DNA from: JAKPAM01 sp047601745
Lineage (GTDB): Bacteria; Pseudomonadota; Gammaproteobacteria; Burkholderiales; Burkholderiaceae_E
Direction of reading: 5' to 3'
Assembly (NCBI GenBank): GCA_047601745.1
Contig: JASGIS010000001.1
Span: 4,898,001-4,962,000 of the forward strand
Length of the DNA stretch: 64,000 nucleotides
Positions 25,280 to 35,124 of the stretch are shown in pieces. The first letter of the stretch is position 1. Each line of letters opens with the position of its first letter. Below the pieces are notes generated by a model that saw only the letters and a program-made list of their open reading frames with translations, did no database searches and was not told the origin of the DNA. A program made the translations under genes and the position numbers.

Positions 25280-25912
25280 ATGAGATACAAGACTACGACG
25301 ACCCCGCGGGCAGCCAAGTTGCCCAGAACCAAGCCGGCCGAGGTTCGTTTGGATGAATTGATGTCGGCAGCCGAGGAGCTGTTCCTGGCGAACGGCGTCG
25401 AGGCAACGACGATCAACGAAATCGTCGAGCGGGCCGAGGTCGCCAAGGGCACGTTCTATCACTATTTCTCTTCCAAGAACGACATGCTCGTCGCACTGGG
25501 CGAGCGCTATACCGGCGAATTCCTGGAGCGCCTGCAGAACGCGGTCGACGCATGTCCGCCGGACGATTGGCAGAAGCGATTGAGGACGTGGATCGAGGTC
25601 AGCGTCGAGGCTTACGCGCAGACTTACCGGACGCACGACATCGTCTACACGAACCATCACCATCACGACCGTTCCAACCGGCCTAAGAACGCCATTCTTG
25701 ATCAACTGTTGGCGATCATAGAGGGCGGGCGCGCTGCCAGGATCTGGGCTGTAGATCAACCGAGGGTGGTGGCGCTGGTGATTTACTCGGGCGTGCATGG
25801 CGCAACGGACGACATCATCGCAGCGAAGGCCAAGGACTGCGCGCCTTTTGCGCGGCAGGTCGCGGATGCCTGTCTGCGCATGCTGCCCGCTCCGAAGAAA
25901 GGGGCCAAGTAG
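25280..25912 (+). CDS. TetR-family regulator
   Basis: The 210-residue protein has the TetR N-terminal domain (LDELMSAAEELFLANGVEATTINEIVERAEVAKGTFYHYFSSKNDMLVAL), followed by an all-helical ligand domain. A YTNHHHHDRSN segment around residue 127 is His-rich and could contact a metal or iron chelate. It diverges from the MFS exporter and ends 5 bp from the convergent ABC ATPase gene. Two matching palindromes suggest it controls both the exporter and the uptake operon. Confidence 0.85.
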   Translation: MRYKTTTTPRAAKLPRTKPAEVRLDELMSAAEELFLANGVEATTINEIVERAEVAKGTFYHYFSSKNDMLVALGERYTGEFLERLQNAVDACPPDDWQKRLRTWIEVSVEAYAQTYRTHDIVYTNHHHHDRSNRPKNAILDQLLAIIEGGRAARIWAVDQPRVVALVIYSGVHGATDDIIAAKAKDCAPFARQVADACLRMLPAPKKGAK

Positions 25913-25917
25913 TCCGT

Positions 25918-26724
25918 TCAACGGTCTCGGGCCTGTGCGATCGGCGGCCTTCCGACCGATCGTTCCACCATCAGATACGGGCAACCTCGTGTCGATCGCT
26001 CCAGGCATGCTGCAACACCGTAAACCTTTTCCAGCAGCTTCGGAGTCAACACGCTCTCAGGCTTTCCGCTGGCCTCGACCCGTCCGTCATGCAGCACGAT
26101 CACGTGGTCCGTGAAGCGCAGCGCATGGTTGATGTCATGGATGGCCATCACGATGCACATTGAGCGCTCTCGCGCCAGCCGTCGCAGCAGATCGAGGACT
26201 TCGAACTGGTTCTGCAAATCCAGCGCACTGGTCGGTTCGTCCAGCAGGAGAACGGAAGGCTCGCGAATCAGCGCCTGGGCAATGGAGACCAGCTGGCGCT
26301 GCCCACCGCTAAGCGCCGTCAATTCCTGCCCGGCCAGCGCGTTGATTCCCAGCGTCTGGAGCATCCGTGTCACCGCATCCAGTTCATCTCCATCCACTGA
26401 CCAACCTCCGCCCTGTTTGCTCGCCAGCAGCACCGCCTCGAATACTCGCAGCGAGGACTGCATGGAAATATCCTGAGGAACGAGAGCAGGTCGGTTGCGA
26501 TCGTGCATGGGCCAGGATTCGACGGCCCGGCCGGCGATCTCGACCGTTCCCGTCCCGGAGAGTTCGCCCGAGATCCGTCGCAACAACGTGGATTTGCCGG
26601 CGGCATTGGAGCCGAGCAGTGCCGTGACGCTGCCGGCCGTCAACGGGCCTAAACTCAGGCTGCTCAGTATCGGCCTGGCGTCGAACGTGACCGATACGCC
26701 TGAAACCTCAACCAGTACCGTCAT
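25918..26724 (-). CDS. Iron-siderophore ABC transporter ATPase (FecE/FhuC type)
   Basis: The 268-residue protein has Walker A GSNAAGKST, the Q-loop region, signature LSGGQRQLVSIAQAL, Walker B VLLLDEPTSAL and a switch His in MAIHDINHAL. The ATG at 26724 shares its A with the permease stop (TGATG). It powers the FecCD-type permease encoded just upstream. The longer reading from 26970 lies inside the permease gene and is not used. Confidence 0.9.
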   Translation of the reverse strand: MTVLVEVSGVSVTFDARPILSSLSLGPLTAGSVTALLGSNAAGKSTLLRRISGELSGTGTVEIAGRAVESWPMHDRNRPALVPQDISMQSSLRVFEAVLLASKQGGGWSVDGDELDAVTRMLQTLGINALAGQELTALSGGQRQLVSIAQALIREPSVLLLDEPTSALDLQNQFEVLDLLRRLARERSMCIVMAIHDINHALRFTDHVIVLHDGRVEASGKPESVLTPKLLEKVYGVAACLERSTRGCPYLMVERSVGRPPIAQARDR

Positions 26725-27791
26725 CAACGTCTCGCTCGCAAGATCAGGATGAAGAACAACGGCACGCCGACCAATGACGTGACGATGCCGATAGGCAAGG
26801 TCTGGCCTGCAACCAGTGTCTTGCTCAACACCGACGCTGCAGACAGCATCAGCGCCCCGCACAACGCGGACGCCGGCAGCAGGAAGCGTTGATCCTCGCC
26901 CACCAGCATCCGGGCGATATGGGGCCCCACCAAGCCGACGAAGCCGATGGTTCCCACGAAGGACACGCAAACGGAGGCCAACAAGCTTCCCATCAAAATG
27001 CCCTGCAGCCGCAGGCGCGCGACGGGAATCCCCAGACTGGCCGCGCGGGCTTCACCGAGGCGCAATGCAGTCAAGGCCCAGGCCTGTCGCGCGAACACGA
27101 TCGAAACCGCCACCAGAACCGTACTGATGATAAGCAGCTTGACCCAGTTGGCGCGCGACAGGCTGCCCATCGTCCAGAACACCACGGCAGAGAGCGCCTG
27201 ATCGGGAGCGATGTACTGAAGCGCTTCCAGCAAAGCGGTAAAGGTGAAAACCAGCGTCGTCCCCAGCAGGACGATCATTTCGGTGGTGATGCCGCGCTTG
27301 CGGCTCAGACGGTGGATGAACAGCGCCGCAGCCATCGAGACTACGAAGGCATTGACGGGGATCGCGTAGGCCACCGCCGATGCGGGAAGCACGCTGACAC
27401 CGAGAATGAGGCCAAGTGCCGCGCCAAAACTCGCGGCGGCCGAGAGCCCCAGGGTAAACGGACTGGCGAGTGGATTACCCAGCACCGTCTGCATCTCCAC
27501 TCCCGCCACGGCCAGGCTTGCTCCCACCACAAGGGCAGCCAGCGCGACCGGTAGCCGGATATCCCAGAGGATCACGCGAATCGCCTTCGGAGCATCCGCA
27601 TCCCACAGGACGGACAGCATCCGAAGCGGACCATAGTGTGCCTGACCTATCGAAAGGTCGAGCATGAAGCACGTGACGACCAGCACGCCGATGCCGGCCA
27701 GCACGGTGAATCGGCGCCTCGCGAGATTGCGATACAGATGCCGGCCCCGGGCCAGCGACTCGACCGGCTGATCGACGCTGGTTTCATTCAT
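26724..27791 (-). CDS. Iron-siderophore ABC transporter permease (FecCD family)
   Basis: The 355-residue membrane protein has about nine to ten hydrophobic segments. It carries the FecCD hallmarks: IRLPVALAALVVGASLAVAGVEMQTVLGNPLASPFTLG and FVGTIGFVGLVGPHIARMLVGEDQRFLLPASALCGA. It forms the inner-membrane channel, probably as a homodimer because only one permease gene is present. The ATG at 27791 overlaps the binding-protein stop (ATGA). Confidence 0.9.
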   Translation of the reverse strand: MNETSVDQPVESLARGRHLYRNLARRRFTVLAGIGVLVVTCFMLDLSIGQAHYGPLRMLSVLWDADAPKAIRVILWDIRLPVALAALVVGASLAVAGVEMQTVLGNPLASPFTLGLSAAASFGAALGLILGVSVLPASAVAYAIPVNAFVVSMAAALFIHRLSRKRGITTEMIVLLGTTLVFTFTALLEALQYIAPDQALSAVVFWTMGSLSRANWVKLLIISTVLVAVSIVFARQAWALTALRLGEARAASLGIPVARLRLQGILMGSLLASVCVSFVGTIGFVGLVGPHIARMLVGEDQRFLLPASALCGALMLSAASVLSKTLVAGQTLPIGIVTSLVGVPLFFILILRARR

Positions 27792-28948
27792 GACGAGGCT
27801 CCGTCCAGGCTTAGCCAGTAGCCGGCTTGATAAGGGATCGGAAGAAAGCGCGCGTGCAGTTCGTGGAAAGTTGCATCCGGGTCCAGCGAAGCGAACAGCC
27901 CGGGGTGCAGCCACTTGGCGATTCGTTGCAGCGCGATGAAATAGTAAGGATTGTCATAGAACGGATGCCAGATCGCATGGACCTGTCCCGTCTTCACTGC
28001 GCGCAACGCATGATAGGCCGGCCGATTCATCAACCGGCGCAGGCGTACCCGCCCTTCGGCCGGATCCGCGCCGGGACCAAGGTTGACCCAGTCTCCGGCC
28101 GGCGAATAGAGGGACCAGTTGGCTCCCGTGACCAGAACGACATCGGGATCGGATGCGATGACCTGTTCCGGATGCAGCGTGCCAAACGTGCTACGCAGAA
28201 ATCGCGTACCCAGGTTGTCACCGCCGGCGACCGAAACCAGTTCTCCGAAATTGCCATCGCCATAGCTCAGGCAACAGTCGTCGTACAGCCCGGCGGCGCG
28301 CTCGATCATCACGGACGGTCGCGATCGAACCTGCGCCAACGGTTGCGTGACCCGCTCGATCTGTTGCTGCCGGAACCGCAGGAACTCGTCGGCTCGCCCC
28401 CCGCGCCCCAGCAGTTCTCCGAGAATCCGGACGCTGCGGCTGGCGTTGTCGAACATCCTGGTACGAAAATCGACGAACAACACGGGGATACCGACCTGCG
28501 CCAGGCGCGCCATCAATCCCGACGACTCGGCCATCGGCCTGGAACTCAGGTTCATGACGACCACGTCGGGTTCCAAGGAAATCGCCAGCTCGCTGCTGAT
28601 CGAATCCAGCGTTCCGCTCCGGAACGACGGAATCCGACCGATCTCCGGGAACTTCCGCAGGTAAGCGCCGTAGCCACCCAGGTCGGCAGCTCGAAAATTA
28701 TCACCCCACCCCACGACCGCACCGAATGGATTCTCGGGCCGCAGCAGCGCCATTACGTAGGCCAGCGGCCCGTCTCCAAGCAGCAGACGTTCGATGGACC
28801 TTTCGATGCGCACCGTCCGGCCCGCGATATCCGTGATGACGATGGGTGTACGGCCCGCCCCACGCGCACCGGAAGCAGTGACCCAGGCGCCAGCCGTCAA
28901 CATAGCGCGCAGAACCGTACGGCGAGGTCCGTCGAACACCGGGATCAC
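27788..28948 (-). CDS. Periplasmic iron-siderophore binding protein
   Basis: The 386-residue protein resembles FecB/BtuF-type binding proteins: ITDIAGRTVRIERSIERLLLGDG at the start, then LEPDVVVMNLSS, GIPVLFVDFRT, GGDNLGTRF and DPDVVLVTGANW. The start is taken as a GTG at 28948, because GTGA overlaps the receptor stop exactly. The N-terminus then reads GPRRTVLRAMLTAGAWV, compatible with a Tat signal. The reading from 28999 would overlap the receptor gene by 55 bp. It delivers the ligand to the permease. Confidence 0.85.
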   Translation of the reverse strand: MIPVFDGPRRTVLRAMLTAGAWVTASGARGAGRTPIVITDIAGRTVRIERSIERLLLGDGPLAYVMALLRPENPFGAVVGWGDNFRAADLGGYGAYLRKFPEIGRIPSFRSGTLDSISSELAISLEPDVVVMNLSSRPMAESSGLMARLAQVGIPVLFVDFRTRMFDNASRSVRILGELLGRGGRADEFLRFRQQQIERVTQPLAQVRSRPSVMIERAAGLYDDCCLSYGDGNFGELVSVAGGDNLGTRFLRSTFGTLHPEQVIASDPDVVLVTGANWSLYSPAGDWVNLGPGADPAEGRVRLRRLMNRPAYHALRAVKTGQVHAIWHPFYDNPYYFIALQRIAKWLHPGLFASLDPDATFHELHARFLPIPYQAGYWLSLDGASS

Positions 28949-31194
28949 CAACGGTAGCTCAGCGTGGCCGCTATCGTACGGTCTTGACCGATGAAACAAT
29001 ACGTCCGCGATGTGCAGCTCGCCACATACTGCTTGTTCGTGAGATTGGTAATGTTGAGTGCCAGCATCGACCCTCTTAGTCCCGAGGACAGGCGTCCTAG
29101 ATCGTAGTTCAACGCCAGATCCACCAGCGCGGCACCGGGCACCTTGAAATCGTTGGTCGGGTCACCGTAGCTCGCCCCCAGATAACGGACGCCGCCTCCG
29201 CCCCGCAAGCCCGAAAGCGGGCCATCGCCAATCAGATAGTCGAGCCAGATGGCCGCGCTGTGCCGAGGCGTCTGGGTCAGACTCCTGCCTTGATACCGCG
29301 TGTCCTCGACCAATTCATTGTCGAGGTAGGTGTAGCTTGCGATCAGGTTGAGACGAGGCACGATTTCGGTCGTTGCCTGCAGATCGATGCCTCGTGTCCT
29401 CACCTCTCCGGCCTGCGTATAAAAGCCGATGTGATTGGCATCGGGCGTCTTCACATTGGTCTGGCTCAGTTGAAAGATCGCTGCGCTCAGCAACGTCCTC
29501 GAGTTTCCGGGGTGGTATTTGATGCCGATCTCCGACTGCCTGGCTTGTACCGGTGCCAGAGCCTTGCCGGAAAAATCGCTGCCCAGCAACGGATCAAAAG
29601 ACGTCGAATAGCTCAGATATGGCGCGATGCCTGCGTCGAACTGATAGCTCAAGCCTGCGCGGCCCGTCCACTTGCCGTCCTCCATCCTGGTATGGGTCAC
29701 GGCTGGCGAGTAGTTATGCGTCCAGTCGTTCGTCCTGGATTGATCGCGTCGGGCGCCCAGCGTCAAACGCCACCGGTCATGGGAAATCTGATCCTGGACG
29801 TAGATGCCGATCCGATCGAATTCCTGCCTCACGTTCCACGGCGCAGCACGGCTGGCAGTGAAGTCCGGTATTGCATCGAGTCGATAGTTCGACCCATATG
29901 GATCGAAATAATAGGAACCGCCGCTGTATAGCGCGTTCCTTATCGTTCCCGTCTGGTAGTCGATTCCAACGAGGAGCTCATGTCTGCTCTTTCCCAGTCT
30001 GAACTCGCCATGAATATGGTTGTCCATGGAGAAAGTATCGGAACTGGAAGGTGCCAGGTAGTAGGTTCCCCTGAGCTGCATCACTCCGCCGACGTCCCGA
30101 TAGCCTTCGACACTGGCTCTTTTCACATCGCTGTTGATGTGCATATAGCGAATGCCGCTCTTTAACCGCCAACCGTTCGAGAATTCTTGCTCGAATATCG
30201 AACTGATCGAGTCTTGCCTTCGCGAGGAGTCATCGAACCCCATGTCCATGTAGTTTCGCTTGCGGCTCACTTGCGAATAGGCAGTGTCATTCAGGCCGAG
30301 TGCTACGGCCGGCAGCGTACTGTAGTTGGGCACGCGTGGTTCGTTGGAGTGGGTCACCAGCAATGTCCACGAAGTATCGGCGTTGGGCCGCCAGGTCATC
30401 GAAGGTGCCACGTAGACTCGCTTATGACGAACGTCTTCGATCTGCCCGTTCGTGTCCAGCGCAGTGGCCGTGAGCCGATAGGACAAGGTCTTTTCCTCAT
30501 TCAAGGGGCCTGTGCTATCGAAGCCAACGAACTTCCGCCCGAAGTTCCCGATCTGGATGTTCAGCTCATGAGAAGCAATGTCCTCCGGTCTCCGGCTCAC
30601 CTGATTGATGATGCCTCCGCCCGTGCTTTGACCATAGAGAGACGATGAGGGACCGCGAAGCACTTCTATACGCTCCAGCGTGAACGGATCGATCTGCGGC
30701 CCCCATGTGCCGGTATTGCCGTTGATTCTCAGACCATCCAGGTAATAGTCCGCATCGACGCCGCGAATCCTCGTGATGTCCAGAGCCGCTCCGAAACCTC
30801 CGTACTTTTCGCTCGTGGCACCGGCGGTGTAGCGCAATGCCTGGCTGGTACTGGTGGTTTGCTGGACGTCCATTTGCTGGCGTGTGACCACCGATACCGA
30901 CTGCGGCGTCTCCAGAATCGACGTCCGGGTCTTCGTCCCGACCCTCGACTCCTCGGCCACATAGCCTCGAATCGGTCCTTGTTCTCCTGGCCGCCCGGCC
31001 GTAACGACAACCTCGGGGAGCCCGGCCGCCTCGTTAGCTGGTGAACCTTCGGTCTTCGTCGACGGTACATCCTGAGCACGAGCGGTAGCGGCGCCCATCG
31101 AAGCCAGGAGAAGCGCAACGCCAGCGTAGTGGCATGCGGTGGCGACGGGCATGGGCAGGGCCCGCCCTCGCCCGAACGGAAGCGATGGTTTCAC
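28945..31194 (-). CDS. TonB-dependent siderophore receptor
   Basis: The 749-residue outer-membrane protein has a signal peptide ending in ARAQ, then a plug domain: TSILETPQSVSVVTRQQMD, RIRGVDADYYLDGLR, ERIEVLRGPSSSLYGQSTGGGIINQVSRRP. A 22-strand barrel ends in LSYRW with the terminal aromatic. The pattern fits hydroxamate/catecholate siderophore receptors (FhuE/FoxA-like). The start is a GTG at 31194 with no clear Shine-Dalgarno; ATG 31152 is an alternative. It is first in a four-gene uptake operon reading down to 25918. Confidence 0.88.
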   Translation of the reverse strand: MKPSLPFGRGRALPMPVATACHYAGVALLLASMGAATARAQDVPSTKTEGSPANEAAGLPEVVVTAGRPGEQGPIRGYVAEESRVGTKTRTSILETPQSVSVVTRQQMDVQQTTSTSQALRYTAGATSEKYGGFGAALDITRIRGVDADYYLDGLRINGNTGTWGPQIDPFTLERIEVLRGPSSSLYGQSTGGGIINQVSRRPEDIASHELNIQIGNFGRKFVGFDSTGPLNEEKTLSYRLTATALDTNGQIEDVRHKRVYVAPSMTWRPNADTSWTLLVTHSNEPRVPNYSTLPAVALGLNDTAYSQVSRKRNYMDMGFDDSSRRQDSISSIFEQEFSNGWRLKSGIRYMHINSDVKRASVEGYRDVGGVMQLRGTYYLAPSSSDTFSMDNHIHGEFRLGKSRHELLVGIDYQTGTIRNALYSGGSYYFDPYGSNYRLDAIPDFTASRAAPWNVRQEFDRIGIYVQDQISHDRWRLTLGARRDQSRTNDWTHNYSPAVTHTRMEDGKWTGRAGLSYQFDAGIAPYLSYSTSFDPLLGSDFSGKALAPVQARQSEIGIKYHPGNSRTLLSAAIFQLSQTNVKTPDANHIGFYTQAGEVRTRGIDLQATTEIVPRLNLIASYTYLDNELVEDTRYQGRSLTQTPRHSAAIWLDYLIGDGPLSGLRGGGGVRYLGASYGDPTNDFKVPGAALVDLALNYDLGRLSSGLRGSMLALNITNLTNKQYVASCTSRTYCFIGQDRTIAATLSYRW

Positions 31195-31244
31195 GATTTG
31201 ACCAAGGTGATGAGGGGTGAAGAAGCTTGGCCAATCAGTTCATC

Positions 31245-31260
31245 GACCGACCGACGGTCA
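31245..31260. promoter_or_regulatory. TetR-type operator, site 2 (upstream of TonB receptor)
   Basis: GACCGACCGACGGTCA differs from the site at 25161 in a single base, which also breaks one pair of the palindrome. It is 51 bp upstream of the receptor start. Nearby ATGAGGATGAGAATC is only weakly like a Fur box. Confidence 0.55.
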
Positions 31261-31431
31261 GTCTAAATGAGGATGAGAATCTATGTCAACGGCAAGCGGA
31301 TCGCACCGGCCCGTTTGTGAGCCGTGAGCACATATCCATTCATCAGCGCCGGCGGATGGAAACCGCGAATTCCAGGATCCCCGCGGCCCCGCCCAGGTTG
31401 ACGAACAGTGTTGAGAATCACTACCATCTCT

Positions 31432-31449
31432 ACTGATCAATTGATCAGT
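31432..31449. promoter_or_regulatory. Perfect 18-bp palindrome upstream of second TonB receptor gene
   Basis: ACTGATCAA-TTGATCAGT is fully symmetric and lies 110 bp before the receptor start at 31559. A TetR gene closes the same operon (35125), and perfect palindromes of this size are usual TetR sites. A TTGAGAATCACT just upstream is faintly Fur-like. The rest of 31261-31558 holds no gene I can support. Confidence 0.5.
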
Positions 31450-31558
31450 GAACAAATCATCCGATCAACCGGCGATGCAAAACCGGCGCGAGCCCGGAGC
31501 GACGTGCTCTCGCGGCGTCCGTCGGCGGGCCGTCGCTCGCATCGTCCGAAGGGGAACC

Positions 31559-33775
31559 ATGCGCACACCAGACCATCGAGGGCGCCGTCACGCGTTCCGG
31601 CCGCGGCTTTCACGGATCGCCGGCGCGTTGACGACGCTCGCCGTCGCGGCGCCTGCGGCGTGGGCGCAAGGCCCGGCCGCGCAACCGGATCCTTCGCCGC
31701 AGCCCGCCGCCGAGCTTCCCGCGGTCACGGTGACGGCCCGCAAGCGCGAGGAGTCCGCGCAGTCCGTCCCGATCAGCATGAGCGTGCTCGACGGCCAGGC
31801 AGCGGCGACGGCTTCGGCGCCGTCGGACAGCAATGCGGGTCTGGCGCGCTCGGCGCCCAACGTTTCGTTCGCCGACAGCGGCGGCCAGTTCGGCAACCTG
31901 TTCGTGATCCGCGGCGTCGGCTCGTTCGCGCCGCTGTCGTCGGACGACACGTCGGCCGTCATCTACCTGAACGAGGTGCCGCGCTCGGTCTACGGCACGC
32001 CGCCGGCCTTGCTGGACATCGATCGCGTGGAGGTGATGCGCGGCCCGCAGGGCACGCTGTTCGGCCGCAATACGCAGGCCGGCGCGATCAACGTCATTCC
32101 CAATCTGCCCCGATTCGGGCGCGAGTTCTCGGCGACCGCCGAGGTCGGCACGCACGGCCACCGGCTCGGTGAACTGGTCGCGAACACGCCGCTGTCGGAC
32201 AGGCTGGCCGCGCGCCTGGCCGTACGCTATTCGAACCTCGACGGCACCGTGCCCAACATCGCGGCCGGCGGCAACGACGGCCGCGTGCAGGTCGGCGCGA
32301 TCCGCGGATCGCTGCTGTGGGCGCCGGCAGACCGCACCACCGTCACCGTCACGGGCTTCTACGACCGGCGCGAATCGGACGCACCGCGCTTCATCTGGCT
32401 GCAGAACCCGCGATTCCCGCAAAGCGCGGTCGACCCGGCCGGCGACATCCGCTGGCGCGACGCGGGCGCCAGCCTGAAGATCGAGCACGAGTTCGAGCGC
32501 GTGCGGCTCACCTCGCTGACCAGCTACCAGGACGACCGCTCCTTCCAGCCCTTCGATCTGACCGACGGGCTGATCTACGCGGCGATGACGCGCCGGCCGC
32601 AAGCCCTGTTCGACATGCCGTATGCGGACTACGTCAGCATCCGTTTCCGCGAGAAGACGTTCCAGCAGGAGTTGCGGCTCTCATCGCTGGAAGGCGGCGC
32701 ATTCAACTGGACGGCGGGCATCAACTACTTCCGCTCGCGCTTCACCAACGACACGCAGGCCGTCGCTTCGCCGGCCGCGTTCAACTTCCAGACGCAGAAC
32801 GGCGCGCAGGACAACCGCATCGCCACCGACAGCATCGCCGCCTTCGGCGAAGGCACGCTGGCGTTGACGAGCGCGCTCAAGGCCACGCTGGGCCTGCGCT
32901 ACACGCACGAAAGCAAGGATGCGGACTACCTGTTCACCGGCAACGGCAACCCCGCCACCGTGCCTTACTCCAGTCACGACCTGAGCCTGTCCGACCACTT
33001 CGTGACCGGTCGCGCCGGACTGTCCTACGATTGGTCGCCCGATGCCATGATCTACGCGACCGTCTCTCGCGGCGCCGTCAGCGCCGGCTATCCGGTAGTC
33101 CAGGTCAACGGCGTCTACGGCAAGGCCGAGCCGCCTTACCCCACCTCGACGAGCTGGACTTATGAAGCCGGCTTCAAGACGACGTGGCTGGACAGGCGGC
33201 TGGCGCTGAACGGCGCGGTGTTCTACAACGACGTGAAGAACGGGCACCTGATCGTCTTCGATCCGTCGCAACTGTTCTTCGGTTCCGCGTCGCTCGACTA
33301 CCGGAGCAAGGGGGCGGAACTCGAAGCCGTCGCCCGACTGGGTCGCGATCTGAAGCTGAGCGCGGGCGTCGGCTACACACATGCCGAGCTCGTCGATGTT
33401 CCGTCCGGCAGTTCGACCGGCGCGGCATCGGGCAACCGGGTGCCGAACATGCCGAAACTCGGCGCCTCGCTGGGTCTGCACTACGACGCGCCGATGAGCA
33501 TCGGCAGCGCCGAAGGACGCGCGAAAGCCGCGCTGAACTGGCAATACGTGGGCAAGCGCGCGGCGGACGTGAAAGAGAGCTTCGAGCTGCCCGGTTATGG
33601 CGTCGTCAATGCCCGGCTCGGATGGCAACGCGGCAACTGGGAGATCTACGGCTTCGCGTGGAACCTGTTCGACAAGCGCTACCTGGTAGCCGGCCAGGCT
33701 TGGGGGCCCGGCGTCGGTTCGGTGCGCGTCGGCCAGCCGCGCATCGTCGGAATCGGCGCGACGATGCGGTTCTGA
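31559..33775 (+). CDS. TonB-dependent receptor, second system
   Basis: The 738-residue protein has an Arg-rich signal peptide ending AAWAQ. Its plug contains LPAVTVTARKREESAQSVPISMSVLD, RGVGSFAPLSSDDTSAVIYLNEVPRS and DIDRVEVMRGPQGTLFGRNTQAGAINVI. The barrel ends in GIGATMRF. The ATG at 31559 has AAGGGGAA in front; the reading from 31448 is not needed. The plug style matches the large FecA-unrelated group that imports siderophores, sugars or aromatics. The RhtX-like MFS gene 15 bp downstream favours a siderophore. Confidence 0.86.
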   Translation: MRTPDHRGRRHAFRPRLSRIAGALTTLAVAAPAAWAQGPAAQPDPSPQPAAELPAVTVTARKREESAQSVPISMSVLDGQAAATASAPSDSNAGLARSAPNVSFADSGGQFGNLFVIRGVGSFAPLSSDDTSAVIYLNEVPRSVYGTPPALLDIDRVEVMRGPQGTLFGRNTQAGAINVIPNLPRFGREFSATAEVGTHGHRLGELVANTPLSDRLAARLAVRYSNLDGTVPNIAAGGNDGRVQVGAIRGSLLWAPADRTTVTVTGFYDRRESDAPRFIWLQNPRFPQSAVDPAGDIRWRDAGASLKIEHEFERVRLTSLTSYQDDRSFQPFDLTDGLIYAAMTRRPQALFDMPYADYVSIRFREKTFQQELRLSSLEGGAFNWTAGINYFRSRFTNDTQAVASPAAFNFQTQNGAQDNRIATDSIAAFGEGTLALTSALKATLGLRYTHESKDADYLFTGNGNPATVPYSSHDLSLSDHFVTGRAGLSYDWSPDAMIYATVSRGAVSAGYPVVQVNGVYGKAEPPYPTSTSWTYEAGFKTTWLDRRLALNGAVFYNDVKNGHLIVFDPSQLFFGSASLDYRSKGAELEAVARLGRDLKLSAGVGYTHAELVDVPSGSSTGAASGNRVPNMPKLGASLGLHYDAPMSIGSAEGRAKAALNWQYVGKRAADVKESFELPGYGVVNARLGWQRGNWEIYGFAWNLFDKRYLVAGQAWGPGVGSVRVGQPRIVGIGATMRF

Positions 33776-33790
33776 CGGGCGGGTCGACGC

Positions 33791-35044
33791 ATGCGCGAAG
33801 CGGACCAGGCGATGGACGCAGGCGAAACCGGCACTCGCGAACGCCCCGGCCTCGTGCTGCTCGCCGTGGCCCTGGCCTATGTGTCGCTGGGCGCCATTCT
33901 CGGCTTCGTGCAGGGCGGCGTGGCGCCCGTGCTGCGCACCCAGGGCATGGACCTGTCGGCGATGCGCTGGGTCTATGCGCTCTACCTGCCGTTCGGCATC
34001 GCGTTCTTATGGGCGCCGGTCGTCGATTCATGGCGCTGGCCGTGGCTGGGACCGCGCACCGGCTGGATCGTCCCGATGCAGGGGGTCGCGGTACTGGCGT
34101 TGCTGGCAGCGGCATTCCACGCACCGAAGCCCGGCGCATGGAGCCTCCTGCTGGCGTTGGGCATGGTAGCCACGCTGGCGGCCGCGACCATGGACGTGGC
34201 CCTGGACGCGCTGACCGTCGAGATGATTCCCGAAGCCCGGCGTCCGGCCGCCGCCGCGGCCAAGATGGGCGGCATTTCGCTGGGCTCCGTGCTCGGCGGC
34301 GGCGCGCTGGTCGCCCTGTATCCGCATCTCGGATGGCCGGGAACGATGAGTGCCATCGCCGTCCTGATCGCGCTGTCCGTCATTCCGGTGCTCGCTCTGA
34401 TCCGGATCGATCGCGTGTCCGGCGAGCGCTGGTCACGCCGGCGCGCACGCATCGATCGCGTGCTGCGCGACCGCGACATGCGCGCGCGTCTGATCCGGCT
34501 GACGCTGCTGGTCTGCACGTTGCTGGCAACGTTCAACTTCAACCGGCTGCTGCTGGTCGATATGGGCGTGTCCTTGCAGCGCATCGGCAGCGTGCTGGGC
34601 ACGGTCGGCCCGCTGGTCAATGCGCTGGCCTGCGCGCTCGCGCCGTTGCTCGTGCGGCGGATGCCGTTGCGATCGGCCGCCATGCGGATGGCCGTGGCCT
34701 GCCTGGTCAGTGCCGGTATCGTGTGGCTGGGTATCGTCCTCGCGAATCCGGCCATGGCGATGGTGGGCAGCGTGCTGACCACGGCGGGCGCATCGGCGCT
34801 GTACGTCGTACTGGGCAGCCTGATCCTCGAATGGGCCGGCGGCGAGCAGGCGGCCACCGACTACGCGCTGCTCTACGGACTCGGCCGCTTCCTCGGGACC
34901 GCAGCGCTGATGATCCTGCCGGGGTTCATACCGATCGTCGGATGGCCGGTGTTCCAGGCCGGCATCGTGATCGCTTTCTGCGTCGCCGCCTGGTACTTCC
35001 TGCGGCTGATCCCCGAGCCGAGGCCGACTCCTGCTGAAATATGA
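33791..35044 (+). CDS. MFS permease, RhtX/FptX-like siderophore importer (AmpG-related)
   Basis: The 417-residue protein has about 12 membrane helices, starting LVLLAVALAYVSLGAILGFVQGGVAPVLRTQGMD and with WAPVVDSW after TM2. This is the pattern of AmpG and of RhtX/FptX single-subunit siderophore importers (pyochelin, rhizobactin). It follows a TonB receptor gene by 15 bp, as in fptA-fptX. It would move the ferric siderophore across the inner membrane without an ABC transporter. Confidence 0.75.
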   Translation: MREADQAMDAGETGTRERPGLVLLAVALAYVSLGAILGFVQGGVAPVLRTQGMDLSAMRWVYALYLPFGIAFLWAPVVDSWRWPWLGPRTGWIVPMQGVAVLALLAAAFHAPKPGAWSLLLALGMVATLAAATMDVALDALTVEMIPEARRPAAAAAKMGGISLGSVLGGGALVALYPHLGWPGTMSAIAVLIALSVIPVLALIRIDRVSGERWSRRRARIDRVLRDRDMRARLIRLTLLVCTLLATFNFNRLLLVDMGVSLQRIGSVLGTVGPLVNALACALAPLLVRRMPLRSAAMRMAVACLVSAGIVWLGIVLANPAMAMVGSVLTTAGASALYVVLGSLILEWAGGEQAATDYALLYGLGRFLGTAALMILPGFIPIVGWPVFQAGIVIAFCVAAWYFLRLIPEPRPTPAEI

Positions 35045-35124
35045 TTCGCGTGCCGACCATCTGAGCAGCACGCGAATTCGTCGAAGGCGGCCCGACATGC
35101 CGCCTGCCAGGAGAAGCCCCCGTC

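Noticed and set aside
31263..31425. Fur boxes around ATGAGGATGAGAATC and GTTGAGAATCACT.
   Set aside because: Both match the 19-bp consensus only partly; kept as remarks, not features.
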